NCBI GenBank assembly: GCA_015522955.1
Contig: WALG01000111.1
Coordinates: forward strand, 1-37,021
Direction of reading: 5' to 3'
Source of the DNA: DHVE2 group archaeon
Lineage (GTDB): Archaea; Thermoplasmatota; Thermoplasmata; Thermoplasmatales; Aciduliprofundaceae
DNA: 37,021 bases
Shown here: positions 16,496 through 25,304 of the stretch, piece by piece
Layout of the letters: each line of letters starts with the position of its first letter
Position numbering within the stretch: the first letter of the stretch is position 1
The notes under the pieces: generated by a model
The model's input: only the letters and a program-made list of their open reading frames with translations
Databases searched by the model: none
What the model was told of the DNA's origin: nothing
Made by a program: the position numbers and the translations under genes

Positions 16496-17020
16496 TTGGA
16501 AGAAACTGGCAAAATTAGCCGATTCCTTTACGCGTTCATAATCTACACCATAATATGGTGCATACTCATCTATTCTCCCGGGATTGATGCAACGCATTAT
16601 ATTCAGGAGTTTTCTGTGGGACTTATCTTTGCCTTAATTGCTGCAGCACTGAGTTATCGTCATCTCTCAATTAAGGGTCTGAGAAATCTGTCACCACGGA
16701 GGATAGCATGGGCTATTGCTTATATTCCCGTGTTTCTGTGGGCCATGATAAAGGCAAATCTGGATGTGGCGTATCGTGTGTTGCATCCAAAGAGACCCAT
16801 AAGGCCTGGAATAGTGAGAATACGTACCAATCTCAAAAACCCTGCTGGAAAACTGGCTCTTGCAAACTCTATAACTCTCACTCCAGGAACCATGACAATG
16901 CAGATAATCGATGATAAATATTACATTCACTGGATTTATGTGAGAAGCGAGGATGAAGTGGAAGCAGGGAAGCATATTAAGGGTAACTTTGAAAAGTATC
17001 TGGAGGAGGTGTTTGAGTGA
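16496..17020 (+). CDS. mbsA: MBS/MBH-type complex subunit A (MrpE/MnhE-like)
   Basis: This 174-residue protein with two to three N-terminal membrane helices is an MrpE/MnhE homologue. Its typical C-terminal segment is PAGKLALANSITLTPGTMT, followed by a HWIYV stretch. It is the first subunit of the antiporter module of the membrane-bound respiratory complex encoded by this operon. The start is uncertain: TTG at 16496 is preferred because GGTGAT stands 4 nt upstream, whereas the GTG at 16487 would itself overlap that ribosome site. It ends in a GTGA overlap with the next gene. Confidence 0.88.
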   Translation: MEETGKISRFLYAFIIYTIIWCILIYSPGIDATHYIQEFSVGLIFALIAAALSYRHLSIKGLRNLSPRRIAWAIAYIPVFLWAMIKANLDVAYRVLHPKRPIRPGIVRIRTNLKNPAGKLALANSITLTPGTMTMQIIDDKYYIHWIYVRSEDEVEAGKHIKGNFEKYLEEVFE

Positions 17021-17283
17021 CCTGCCCTATTTCGCTGTGCTCAATTTTTATCGGAATTATCTCAGTAGCCACTTTTCTCTCTATAGTTCGTGCAATAAAA
17101 GGACCCACAGGAGCAGATAGAGTTGTAGCCTTGGATGTAATGACAAATATAACGATTGTGCTTCTCGTTCTCCTTGGCTATTATTTTCAGAGATTTGTGT
17201 ACCTTGATGTCGCGCTTGTGTATGGAATATTATCATTTGTGGGCGTTATAGCCGCAGCCCGTTATCTGGAGGGAGGTTTATGA
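17017..17283 (+). CDS. mbsB: MBS/MBH-type complex subunit B (MrpF/MnhF-like)
   Basis: The 88-residue protein has three membrane helices and the MrpF signature AIKGPTGADRVVALD between the first two. MrpF is a small structural subunit of Mrp Na+/H+ antiporters. It starts with GTG, overlapping the previous stop as GTGA, and is preceded by GGAGGTG at good spacing. Confidence 0.88.
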   Translation: MTCPISLCSIFIGIISVATFLSIVRAIKGPTGADRVVALDVMTNITIVLLVLLGYYFQRFVYLDVALVYGILSFVGVIAAARYLEGGL

Positions 17284-17624
17284 GCATTGCCATTCTGATT
17301 CTTCAGATTCTGGGGTATATATTTATAGGTATAGGCTCGTTCTTTCTTTTGCTCGCATCCATAGGATTGCTTCGCATGCCTGATGTTTACAATCGTATGC
17401 AGACCGCAACCAAGGCTACAACACTTGGAGCGTTAAGTGTTCTTTTTGGCGTAGGACTTCTGGATCTCGCATGGATGCCCATGAGTATTGTGATTGCGCT
17501 GTTCATACTTCTGACCGCGCCTGTGGGTGCAAGTGCACTGGCTAGGGCAAGTTACAAGCACGGGATAAAACTGTGGAAGGAAAGTGTGGTTGACAAATAC
17601 AAAGAAGAAAAGGAGGAGGAGTGA
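17280..17624 (+). CDS. mbsC: MBS/MBH-type complex subunit C (MrpG/MnhG-like)
   Basis: The 114-residue protein has three membrane helices and the MrpG motif LLRMPDVYNRMQTATKATTLG. It is a small subunit of the Mrp antiporter module. It starts at an ATGA overlap with mbsB, preceded by GGAGG. The charged C-terminus (KEEKEEE) is cytoplasmic. Confidence 0.88.
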   Translation: MSIAILILQILGYIFIGIGSFFLLLASIGLLRMPDVYNRMQTATKATTLGALSVLFGVGLLDLAWMPMSIVIALFILLTAPVGASALARASYKHGIKLWKESVVDKYKEEKEEE

Positions 17625-17626
17625 AT

Positions 17627-17875
17627 ATGGATCTTTTTACTCTTGTGTCTCTAATACTGATCATTGCGATGCTCATTGCCGCAGTAGTGGCAGCAGAGTT
17701 GAAGGATCTTCTCTCTGCAGCAGTGGCTTTAGGTGTGGTTAGCCTTATAGTATCCATCCTGTTCTATATACTCCAAGCACCCGATGTGGCAATTACTGAG
17801 GCATCCATAGGTGCAGGGCTCAGCATGGCGGTTTTGATTTTTGCAATAAAGCATACTGAGAGGTGGGAGAAATGA
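17627..17875 (+). CDS. mbsD: MBS/MBH-type complex subunit D (MrpA C-terminal/DUF4040-like)
   Basis: The 82-residue, three-helix protein matches the MbhD/DUF4040 segment that is fused to MrpA in bacteria. It has the conserved LQAPDVAITEASIGAGL stretch containing the buried acidic residue of the antiporter path. ATG at 17627 is preferred to the GTG at 17621, because the GGAGGA run ends at 17620 and would be too close for the GTG. Confidence 0.85.
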   Translation: MDLFTLVSLILIIAMLIAAVVAAELKDLLSAAVALGVVSLIVSILFYILQAPDVAITEASIGAGLSMAVLIFAIKHTERWEK

Positions 17876-18603
17876 AGCGAATAGTAGCGGCAATATTGGC
17901 TATACTAATATTTATTGTGCTTGCTCTAGCATTTGTGAAGATACCATTTGGAAATATCAATCTGAGCGATTATCATTATTACAATCCTATAACGGATAAG
18001 CAGACCTCCGACTCAGTACCTCAGCATTATCTTGTGGATGGAAAGAAAGATACAGGGTCTACTAATATAGTAACTGCCGTGGTTGTAGATTACAGAGGCT
18101 TTGATACCCTGGGCGAAGTAACGGTGTTATTTCTTGCAGCCACTGGAGTGGGCTCTATAATGTACATATTTGAGAAGGAGAAACGCAGAAAGGTGCGCCG
18201 TGCAAATGCTGTGGTTGAGACTGCCTCCCAGTTGTTGTTCGGGTTCATAGTGCTGTTTGGCGCGTATATATTCGTACATGGGCACCTGACTCCAGGAGGT
18301 GGCTTTCCGGGAGGTGCCGTGATTGCCTCGGCATTTCTTTTGCTGTATCTTGCATATCCAAGGTTCCATGCAGAGCATAAAACACTCAACGTGGCGGAGA
18401 GTCTGGCTGGATTGACATTTGTCATAGCAGGTCTACTTGGGCTCCTCATATCAGGCTCGTTCCTTTACAATTTCCTGCCATTTGGAGTGCCTACATATCT
18501 TTTCAGTGCAGGTATAATCCCCGTAATCTATGTAGCAGTGGGCGTTAAGGTGGGAAGTGAACTTACCGGCATTGTGGATGCAATGATGGGGGTGAGAGAA
18601 TGA
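17872..18603 (+). CDS. Fused subunits E and F of the MBS/MBH-type complex (MrpA C-terminal part + MrpB-like)
   Basis: The 243-residue protein joins two parts. The N-terminal one (about 1-100) matches MbhE, with one anchor helix, an extracellular loop (about 25-60) and the conserved VVVDYRGFDTLGE stretch. The C-terminal one (about 100-243) matches MrpB/MbhF, with HGHLTPGGGFPGGAV. In hydrogenase operons these are usually two genes. The start is an ATGA overlap with mbsD preceded by GAGGTGG; the GTG at 17863 is less likely. Confidence 0.85.
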   Translation: MKRIVAAILAILIFIVLALAFVKIPFGNINLSDYHYYNPITDKQTSDSVPQHYLVDGKKDTGSTNIVTAVVVDYRGFDTLGEVTVLFLAATGVGSIMYIFEKEKRRKVRRANAVVETASQLLFGFIVLFGAYIFVHGHLTPGGGFPGGAVIASAFLLLYLAYPRFHAEHKTLNVAESLAGLTFVIAGLLGLLISGSFLYNFLPFGVPTYLFSAGIIPVIYVAVGVKVGSELTGIVDAMMGVRE

Positions 18604-18938
18604 TTCCATATTACTATCTTGCCTCCATTGCGCTCATTGTCATAGGAATATACGTGGTTATTGCAAAGAAGAATCTGATAAAGATAATCATTGGGCTGGA
18701 TCTCATGGATACCGGTGTGAATCTGCTTCTTATTGCCATAGGATATGTGAAGGGAGGTACTGCACCTATCGAGAATGCAAACTATGCTTTGTATGTGGAT
18801 CCCATTCCGCAGGCACTTGTGCTCACGGCCATCGTGATAGGTGTGTCTGTTATGGCCCTCGCATTATCTATGGTGATTGGACTCTACAAGAATATTGGTA
18901 CTCTTGAAATTGATGAGTTAAGGAGGGTGAAAGAATGA
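18600..18938 (+). CDS. mbsG: MBS/MBH-type complex subunit G (MrpC/NuoK-like)
   Basis: The 112-residue, three-helix protein is a MrpC/NuoK homologue. It has the family's IIGLDLMDTGVNLLLIAIG helix and the later DPIPQALVLTAIVIG helix. It sits between the antiporter-like subunits and the rest of the membrane arm. It starts at an ATGA overlap, with GGGGGTGA upstream. Confidence 0.9.
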   Translation: MIPYYYLASIALIVIGIYVVIAKKNLIKIIIGLDLMDTGVNLLLIAIGYVKGGTAPIENANYALYVDPIPQALVLTAIVIGVSVMALALSMVIGLYKNIGTLEIDELRRVKE

Positions 18939-20359
18939 TGGTACAACCTGTGCTTCTCATTGCATTGCCTCTATTCTTTGCATTTTTATTGCCCCTTATA
19001 TCTCTATGGTCAAAGAAGGTGCTCAAATATGTAGTTATGGGTGTTATGGCATTCAATGCTATACTTGCGTTTATCGTGCTTATTGAGGCTCTTAAGGCAC
19101 CTATATTTGATATAATTGCAGGATTTCAGCCACCCTTGGGCATAGTGCTCATGGTCGGGCCTCTGGGAGCGTTCATTGCACTGGTTATTAATGTTGCGGC
19201 ATTTGTAATCTCGCTGTATAGCGCTACAGTTACAAAAGAACCGCTTCTAAAGTATTATATGTTATCTCTGCTCATACTCATGGGTGCTACAGGTATGGTT
19301 CTCACGGGCGATCTTTTTAATCTGTTTGTGTTCCTAGAGGTCACATCCATAGCTGCATACGGTCTGGCCTCGTACAATAAGGATAGAAAGGGATTTGAAG
19401 GTGCATTGAAGTATGTGATCATGGGCTCTATAGGCAGTTCGTTCGTACTTATAGGCATTGCCATAATCTATGCACAATTGAGAACTCTGAACATGCTGGA
19501 TATTGCCACCAGGCTGGGAGAGATGGATCCCTACACGAAGATTGTAGCCTTCGTGTCCCTGTTTCTTGGATTCGGGGTAGAAGCAGAGATGTTTCCGCTC
19601 AATGCATGGGTTCCTGAGACTTATGATGGTGCTCCGCATCCAGTTAGCGCAATGTTTGCATCCATGTCTGCAAAGTCGGGAATATTCGCTCTAGCAAGAG
19701 TAATATTCACAATATTTGCGTTTTCAAACTATCTGTGGTTTGTGGTGATAATGGGCATACTTACCGTATTCTTCGGAGAGATTATTGCCTATGTGCAGAA
19801 AAATATCAAGAGAATGCTGGCTTATTCATCTATAGGACAGATGGGTATGATAATAATGGGTTTAGGTATAGGCACCGTTCTGTCTGTTCAGGGTGCGTTT
19901 TTCCAGATGTTCTCTCATGCCATGGGCAAGGCACTGTTGTTCATTGCTGCTGGATACATGATCTACGCTGCGGGTACGGATAGAATGGATAAGATGAAGG
20001 GAATTGGACGCAATCCACTGATAGGTATACCTCTGCTAATAGGTATCTTGTCAATTATGGGCATGCCTCCTTTCATTGGATTCTACGGCAAGTTCTACAT
20101 CTTGATGGGAGGGTTTCAGCAAGGTTATTATGCAATAATCGCGCTATTCTTGGCAGCGAGCATAGTGGAGGTTGCATACTATGCAAGATTCATCAAGATC
20201 GCATTTGAAAAGAGTGAGAGAAAATATCCAGCGCCAAATATCTGGGTCTATGCACCCCTGATCATATTTGCTATCATAATCGTGCTGTTTGGCATATACC
20301 CAAAGCCGGTGATGGATATTCTATCTCATGTGGCCGCATTCCTGGCAGGAGGTGCGTAA
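18935..20359 (+). CDS. mbsH: MBS/MBH-type complex subunit H (MrpD/NuoN-like antiporter subunit)
   Basis: The 474-residue, roughly 14-helix protein is an MrpD-like antiporter subunit related to NuoL/M/N of complex I. It contains the LFVFLEVTSIAAYGL helix with the conserved Glu, and the EAEMFPLNAWVPETYDGAPHPVSA segment (split here only by description), the hallmark of proton-antiporter subunits. Downstream are the IKRMLAYSSIGQMG helix and the conserved lysine region around FSHAMGKALLF. It starts at an ATGA overlap; a second ATG follows directly at 18938. Confidence 0.92.
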   Translation: MMVQPVLLIALPLFFAFLLPLISLWSKKVLKYVVMGVMAFNAILAFIVLIEALKAPIFDIIAGFQPPLGIVLMVGPLGAFIALVINVAAFVISLYSATVTKEPLLKYYMLSLLILMGATGMVLTGDLFNLFVFLEVTSIAAYGLASYNKDRKGFEGALKYVIMGSIGSSFVLIGIAIIYAQLRTLNMLDIATRLGEMDPYTKIVAFVSLFLGFGVEAEMFPLNAWVPETYDGAPHPVSAMFASMSAKSGIFALARVIFTIFAFSNYLWFVVIMGILTVFFGEIIAYVQKNIKRMLAYSSIGQMGMIIMGLGIGTVLSVQGAFFQMFSHAMGKALLFIAAGYMIYAAGTDRMDKMKGIGRNPLIGIPLLIGILSIMGMPPFIGFYGKFYILMGGFQQGYYAIIALFLAASIVEVAYYARFIKIAFEKSERKYPAPNIWVYAPLIIFAIIIVLFGIYPKPVMDILSHVAAFLAGGA

Positions 20360-20360
20360 T

Positions 20361-22172
20361 ATGGAGATTCTTGGTATATTTGGAATATTCGTGCTTGTGC
20401 CGCTTATTGGAAGCGTAATCGCTTATCTCTTCAGAAAATATGCTGTGGCAGTGGCTGCAATATTTGCCGCTGTTCCCAGCATAGCACTGTATCCGTTCTA
20501 TGACACGAATGTGAGCAGAATCATAAATATAGGGGTGAAACTGAATCTGACACTCGATCCCACAACATGGTTCTTCATGCTCATGCTCGATACACTGGCA
20601 TTTTCTGCACTTCTATTTGCAATACCATACATCAAGAAGGCACAGGGTAATTTTGCCACACTTATACTGGTGGCACTTGCAGGCGCCAATGGTGTACTCA
20701 TGGCTCGCGATTTTCTATCCCTATACATATTCTGGGAAATGATGTCATGGGCCACGTACCTGCTTATACTCCGTAAATCGGGAGAGTATGCACGCAGGTA
20801 CCTGCTGTTTGGTGTGCTATCTGCATATTTCATAATCATGGGAATTGGCATAGTTTACTATTACACAGGAAGTTTTCTGTACTCAGCAACAACGGGCATA
20901 CCCATGTCAGGATGGTTCTGGATCTTACTGTTCCTAGTACTGGGGTTTGGAGTTAAGATGGCAGTTGTTCCTCTGCATGTGTGGGCCCCCTACGCCTATT
21001 GTGCAGAGCAGCCGTTTGTGGCATTTCTCTCCGGCGGGCTCAGCAAACTTGGCACTTTTGGAATACTCATGGCCATGTACTCCATTGCCGGAATATCTAT
21101 ACTTCAAGGATTTGGAACGTTTCGAGGAGTCTCGTTGTTTGGTTATCCATTTGCGCTATTGGGTGCGATAACAGCGTTTATAGGCACTGTACTTGCAATA
21201 TTCCAGGATGACCTGCGCAAGTTGCTTGCATACTCATCAATAGGGCAGTTGGGATATGTGATGGTTGGACTCGGCCTTGGTACCTCACTTGCGCTTGGAG
21301 GTGCAATATTTCATGCGTTCAATCACGCATTTTTCAAGAGTTTGCTGTTTCTGGGCGCAGGTGCCGTGATCTATCGCACTGGAAAATATAAGATAAGCGA
21401 GATGGGTGGCCTGGGATACAAGATGCCATTCACTTTTCTGTTTGTGCTATTTGCAATATTCGCTCTTGCAGGCATACCGATTACCTCAGGCTTCATATCC
21501 AAATGGATGCTCTACGAGGCTGCCATTGCAAAGAAGTTTGTGTTCATAGCGCCTCTAATGCTCATTGCCTCTGTGGGCGCATTTTTGTACTGTTTCCGCA
21601 TCCTTTATGGTGTGTTTCTGGGCCAGTTAAGTGAGGAGCATAAAGATGTGAAAGAGGCCCCAGCACCCATGCTGGCGGCAATGTTCATCCTCATGCTTCC
21701 TCTTGTGATATTCTCGATAGTTCCCGGCTGGATACTGGGCTGGATTAGCAAGATTCTTGTATCCATGGGGCTTAAGCCTCTTGAGTACTCTACATTTGCC
21801 TACTACTCACCCATAGGCAATGCAAACATGCTGATAATGTGGATTGCATTTATGCTATTGTTCATGGTCTCGATGATAATCTTCATGATGAAAAAGGCAA
21901 GAGTTGTGGACCAACTAGATAATTATCTGGCGGGTGAGGCACCTACACAAGTGCAGTTACACGCGGCCCACAACTTTTACAAGCCTCTTAAAGACACATG
22001 GGCTCCTGTGCTGAAGTACAGTATAAACAGGGCCTATGAGAAATTCTCTCAATTCTTTGTGGAAGGATTCAAGGAGATAAGGAAGATGTACACCGAGAAT
22101 CCACAAGATTATGCGGCGTATATGGGAATTGCATTTCTCATATTTGTGCTGGTAGGATGGTGGTTGCTATGA
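20361..22172 (+). CDS. mbsH': Second MrpD/MrpA-like antiporter subunit (H-prime)
   Basis: The 603-residue protein is a second antiporter-type subunit. It keeps the FWEMMSWATYLLILR helix with the conserved Glu, the VKMAVVPLHVWAPYAYCAEQ stretch and the LLAYSSIGQLGYVM helix. It is longer than mbsH because of a C-terminal extension (about 500-603) with an amphipathic stretch and a last membrane helix ending VLVGWWLL, like the lateral helix of NuoL-type subunits. Two antiporter-like subunits are characteristic of MBS/MBX rather than MBH. The ATG at 20361 follows GGAGGTG and is 1 nt after the mbsH stop. Confidence 0.9.
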   Translation: MEILGIFGIFVLVPLIGSVIAYLFRKYAVAVAAIFAAVPSIALYPFYDTNVSRIINIGVKLNLTLDPTTWFFMLMLDTLAFSALLFAIPYIKKAQGNFATLILVALAGANGVLMARDFLSLYIFWEMMSWATYLLILRKSGEYARRYLLFGVLSAYFIIMGIGIVYYYTGSFLYSATTGIPMSGWFWILLFLVLGFGVKMAVVPLHVWAPYAYCAEQPFVAFLSGGLSKLGTFGILMAMYSIAGISILQGFGTFRGVSLFGYPFALLGAITAFIGTVLAIFQDDLRKLLAYSSIGQLGYVMVGLGLGTSLALGGAIFHAFNHAFFKSLLFLGAGAVIYRTGKYKISEMGGLGYKMPFTFLFVLFAIFALAGIPITSGFISKWMLYEAAIAKKFVFIAPLMLIASVGAFLYCFRILYGVFLGQLSEEHKDVKEAPAPMLAAMFILMLPLVIFSIVPGWILGWISKILVSMGLKPLEYSTFAYYSPIGNANMLIMWIAFMLLFMVSMIIFMMKKARVVDQLDNYLAGEAPTQVQLHAAHNFYKPLKDTWAPVLKYSINRAYEKFSQFFVEGFKEIRKMYTENPQDYAAYMGIAFLIFVLVGWWLL

Positions 22173-23137
22173 GCATTGTAAATATTCTAATTCAGAGTAC
22201 ACTCGTGGCCCTGTATCTATTTCTTGCAATATGCATAGGCTTACTGTTTATGGGTATTGCCAGGAAGGTTACAGCCAGAATACAGAATAGAGTAGGACCT
22301 CCAATATACCAGAACTTCATAGATGTGGGTAAGTTACTTGCAAAAAAGACAAATATAAAACATAACTGGATCTTCGATTTTGCCCCGCTATTTGCATTGG
22401 CGGGAGTACTTCTTGCACTTGCATATCTGCCCATGGGTGGGTATAAAATGCTTAGTGGTACTGGAGACCTTATACTTCTTCTTTACATAATAGCGATTCC
22501 GGCACTGGGCTTTGCACTGGGCTCTGGAGCATCTGCTAATCCCAATGCGGGTGTGGGTGTAATGAGAGCACTAACACTCATGCTCTCCTATGAGATGCCG
22601 TTTTTACTGGTACTTCTGGCGCTTATGATATTCTACAACACTGCATCTCTCTCCACACTGCTTGAAAAGCAGATGAGTTTTGCCTGGGGTATAGTTGCAC
22701 TTCCTATCTCCGCGTTGGCTGCGGATATAGCATTGCAGGGTATGATGATGGAAAAGCCTTTCGATATACCCATAGCACCCCACGAGATAGCATCTGGGCC
22801 TCTCGTGGAGTTTGGAGGCAAGTATCTGGGCATGCTGATGCTTTACTCTGCGGGAAGTGTTGTTCTCGAGACCACGTTGTTCGTGGATCTGTTTCTGGGA
22901 GGTGGTGTGGTACTCAATCCTGCAACCTATGGCGTTGTTGCCTATGTGGTAAACTACCTAGTATGGTTTGCGCTTATATTTGTGGTCTGGATGATTGCAG
23001 TATTCATCAATGCTGTATTCCCAAGATTCAGAATTGAGCAGGCATTCAAGTTCTACTGGAAATGGCCTACGGTAATTGCAGCCATAGGTCTGGCTCAGGC
23101 GTATATAATGTCTGTGTTTCTGGGGGTGATACCATGA
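22169..23137 (+). CDS. mbsM: MBS/MBH-type complex subunit M (NuoH-like)
   Basis: The 322-residue, eight-helix protein is the NuoH/HyfC-like membrane subunit that joins the peripheral arm to the ion-pumping arm. It shows the NuoH hallmarks: KVTARIQNRVGPP near the N-terminus and the acidic KPFDIPIAPHEIASGPLVEFGG region (described only in part here). The C-terminal helix carries FPRFRIEQ. The start at the ATGA overlap (22169) is preferred to the ATG at 22157. Confidence 0.92.
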   Translation: MSIVNILIQSTLVALYLFLAICIGLLFMGIARKVTARIQNRVGPPIYQNFIDVGKLLAKKTNIKHNWIFDFAPLFALAGVLLALAYLPMGGYKMLSGTGDLILLLYIIAIPALGFALGSGASANPNAGVGVMRALTLMLSYEMPFLLVLLALMIFYNTASLSTLLEKQMSFAWGIVALPISALAADIALQGMMMEKPFDIPIAPHEIASGPLVEFGGKYLGMLMLYSAGSVVLETTLFVDLFLGGGVVLNPATYGVVAYVVNYLVWFALIFVVWMIAVFINAVFPRFRIEQAFKFYWKWPTVIAAIGLAQAYIMSVFLGVIP

Positions 23138-23682
23138 CCGATAACCCCAATCCCCTGCCGAGCATAATACCTGAGAAAGATTGGAAAAAGATACAGAGAA
23201 TGCTCTCAAAGCGCTCACTATGGATGATACATTTCTGCACTGGATGCGGAGCAATGGAGATGCCACCCACAATGACCTCTAGGTACGATATGGAGAGATT
23301 TGGAATAATACCCATGGCCACTCCCAGACAGGCAGACCTGTTGCTTGTAACAGGGTATGTGGCTGTCAAAACGTTAAAGAGAATAGTGCGTGTGTATGAG
23401 CAAATGCAGGATCCAAAATATGTAATATCGTTTGGCTCGTGCCCCATAAATGGTGGACTCTACTGGGATTCATATAATACAATAAAACGTCTTGATAAGT
23501 ATATACCGGTGGATCTCTATATTGCTGGGTGTATGCCAAGGCCTGAGGCAATAATGGATGCGTTTCTCAAACTTATGAAAGATATTGATGAGGGCCGTGC
23601 AGATGGCTGGCTCAGGTATCGTAAGTACTATGATAAGTACAGAGCCAATCAAATGCGTGTATTCAAGAGGTGGGATGAATGA
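23134..23682 (+). CDS. mbsJ: MBS/MBH-type complex subunit J (NuoB-like, Fe-S small subunit)
   Basis: The 182-residue protein is the small subunit. It has all four ligands for the proximal [4Fe-4S] cluster: Cys35 and Cys38 (CTGC), Cys103 (GSCP) and Cys133 (AGCMPRPE). It would hand electrons from the ferredoxin-like subunit to the active site in subunit L. The ATG at 23134 overlaps the mbsM stop and follows GGGGGTGAT. Upstream in-frame Mets lie inside mbsM. Confidence 0.93.
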   Translation: MTDNPNPLPSIIPEKDWKKIQRMLSKRSLWMIHFCTGCGAMEMPPTMTSRYDMERFGIIPMATPRQADLLLVTGYVAVKTLKRIVRVYEQMQDPKYVISFGSCPINGGLYWDSYNTIKRLDKYIPVDLYIAGCMPRPEAIMDAFLKLMKDIDEGRADGWLRYRKYYDKYRANQMRVFKRWDE

Positions 23683-24176
23683 AGGCTATAGAGATATTTA
23701 AAGAACTGGGTATTGAGTATGAAGAGATGAAGGTTAAGGGAAACAGCACTCCAAGATATAGAGCAAAGGTTGAGCCTGATAAACTGGAGGAGATTATTAA
23801 GAAGTTCAAAACTCAGGGATTCAAGCACTTTGTAGCCTTGAGTTGTGTAGACTGGATAAAGGAGGGTAATATGGAACTGATCTATCATCTATTCAGTTAC
23901 GATACTCTTGAGGATGTATTCCTTAGCATATACCTGCCCAGAGATGAGCCAAAATACAAAACGTTGCGGCATTTATTTCCTCAGATAGAAACCTATGAAC
24001 GTGAGGTTCACGAGATGTTTGGCGTGGAGTTTGAGGGCAATGATAGACTCGGCGAGTTCATACTGGAGGACTGGAATGATATGCCCCCAATGCGTAAGGA
24101 TTTCGATACTGTAAAATATGTAAAAGAGAAGTATGAGAGTGTGCCGCTTGTGGAGGGAAGGGGTGATAAGCAATGA
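23679..24176 (+). CDS. mbsK: MBS/MBH-type complex subunit K (NuoC-like)
   Basis: The 165-residue soluble protein matches NuoC/HycE N-terminal domains. It has the signature ETYEREVHEMFGVEFEGN around residues 106-123 and the ending segment DWNDMPPMRKDF. It packs against subunits J and L in the peripheral arm. It starts at an ATGA overlap and ends in one with mbsL. In many bacterial relatives this domain is fused to the large subunit; here it is separate, as in Thermococcales. Confidence 0.92.
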   Translation: MKAIEIFKELGIEYEEMKVKGNSTPRYRAKVEPDKLEEIIKKFKTQGFKHFVALSCVDWIKEGNMELIYHLFSYDTLEDVFLSIYLPRDEPKYKTLRHLFPQIETYEREVHEMFGVEFEGNDRLGEFILEDWNDMPPMRKDFDTVKYVKEKYESVPLVEGRGDKQ

Positions 24177-25300
24177 AAGAGTTTGAGATATTTGTGGGAC
24201 CTCAGCATGTGGGTGCTACAGGAAACATGATGTATCATGTATGGGTTGATGGAGATACCGTTGTTAAGGCTGAGACTCATGTGGGCTATCTTCATCGGGC
24301 ATTTGAAAAACTGATGGAGCGACGTTCATGGCTCATGAATGTGGCGCTTATACCCAGAATATGCGTTCCTGAGCCGGATGTTAATGAAGCATCCTATGCC
24401 ATGGCTGTAGAGAGTCTTATGAACTGGGATATTCCCGAGAGAGCAAAGTATATTCGCAGTATAGTTTTAGAACTTGCAAGATTGAGCGGACATCTTCTTG
24501 CCATAAGCGGATATGCAGGTGCAATTGGTCTCTACACCGTGCCTCAGTGGCTTATAGGAGATAGAGATTACCTGCTCGATCTGTTTGAGCAACTCACAGG
24601 CGGCAGAGTTTATCACATCTTTATATTCCCTGGTGGAGTGCGCTGGGATCTGCCTGACGGATTTCTGCGCAAACTTGGCAAGGTTCTTGATTATCTAGAA
24701 TCTCGGCTAAAACTTTATGATGACCTTCTGTTTCAGAACAAAGTATTTTTTGAGAGAGCCCCCGATGTGGGTGTGATACCTAAAGATAAGGCCATAGAAT
24801 GGGGTGTCACAGGTCCAAATCTAAGAGCCTGCGGCTATGCTTACGATGTAAGAAGAGTGGATCCCTATGCTGCATATCCTGACCTGGATTTTGAAATTCC
24901 ACATTACCCAAAATTCGGGGAGTTTGAAGTTCTTGGCCATGGTTGCGATTGCTATTCTCGCATGGTTGTGAGAAGGCTTGAGATTGAGCAAAGCATAAGG
25001 ATTCTAAGACAGATCATAAAAAAGATACCTGATGGACCGCATACTCTCAAACTTCCAAATCCCATTGCTTGGAAGGTACCTGCAGGCTATGCATATGCCC
25101 GTGTTGAGAGTTCAAAGGGTGAGTTTGGATACCTGGTGATAAGCGATGGAGGAAAGGTGCCGTACAGAGTGCATGTTAGAGGGCCCTCCTACACCCATGG
25201 AATAAATGTAATGGAGAAGATTGCTCCGGGGTTGAATATTGCAGATTTCGCTCCTACAGCATTCAGTTTGGATGTGTGTCCTCCAGATATTGAGAGGTGA
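24173..25300 (+). CDS. mbsL: NuoD/NiFe-hydrogenase-like large subunit lacking the NiFe cysteine pairs (MBS/MBX type L subunit)
   Basis: The 375-residue protein has the large-subunit fold, with GYLHRAFEKL near residues 39-48. In true [NiFe] hydrogenases two CxxC motifs bind the metal site. Here the N-terminal one reads RICVPEPD (Cys64, Glu67) and the C-terminal one LDVCPPDIER (Cys369, Asp372). Each pair keeps its first cysteine and has an acidic residue at the second position. Hydrogen chemistry at a NiFe centre is therefore unlikely. The pattern fits the Pyrococcus MBX/MBS L subunit, which reduces sulfane sulfur with electrons from ferredoxin. The assignment to MBS rests on motif and gene order, recalled and not searched. 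No C-terminal maturation peptide follows. Confidence 0.88.
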   Translation: MKEFEIFVGPQHVGATGNMMYHVWVDGDTVVKAETHVGYLHRAFEKLMERRSWLMNVALIPRICVPEPDVNEASYAMAVESLMNWDIPERAKYIRSIVLELARLSGHLLAISGYAGAIGLYTVPQWLIGDRDYLLDLFEQLTGGRVYHIFIFPGGVRWDLPDGFLRKLGKVLDYLESRLKLYDDLLFQNKVFFERAPDVGVIPKDKAIEWGVTGPNLRACGYAYDVRRVDPYAAYPDLDFEIPHYPKFGEFEVLGHGCDCYSRMVVRRLEIEQSIRILRQIIKKIPDGPHTLKLPNPIAWKVPAGYAYARVESSKGEFGYLVISDGGKVPYRVHVRGPSYTHGINVMEKIAPGLNIADFAPTAFSLDVCPPDIER

Positions 25301-25304
25301 TGAA

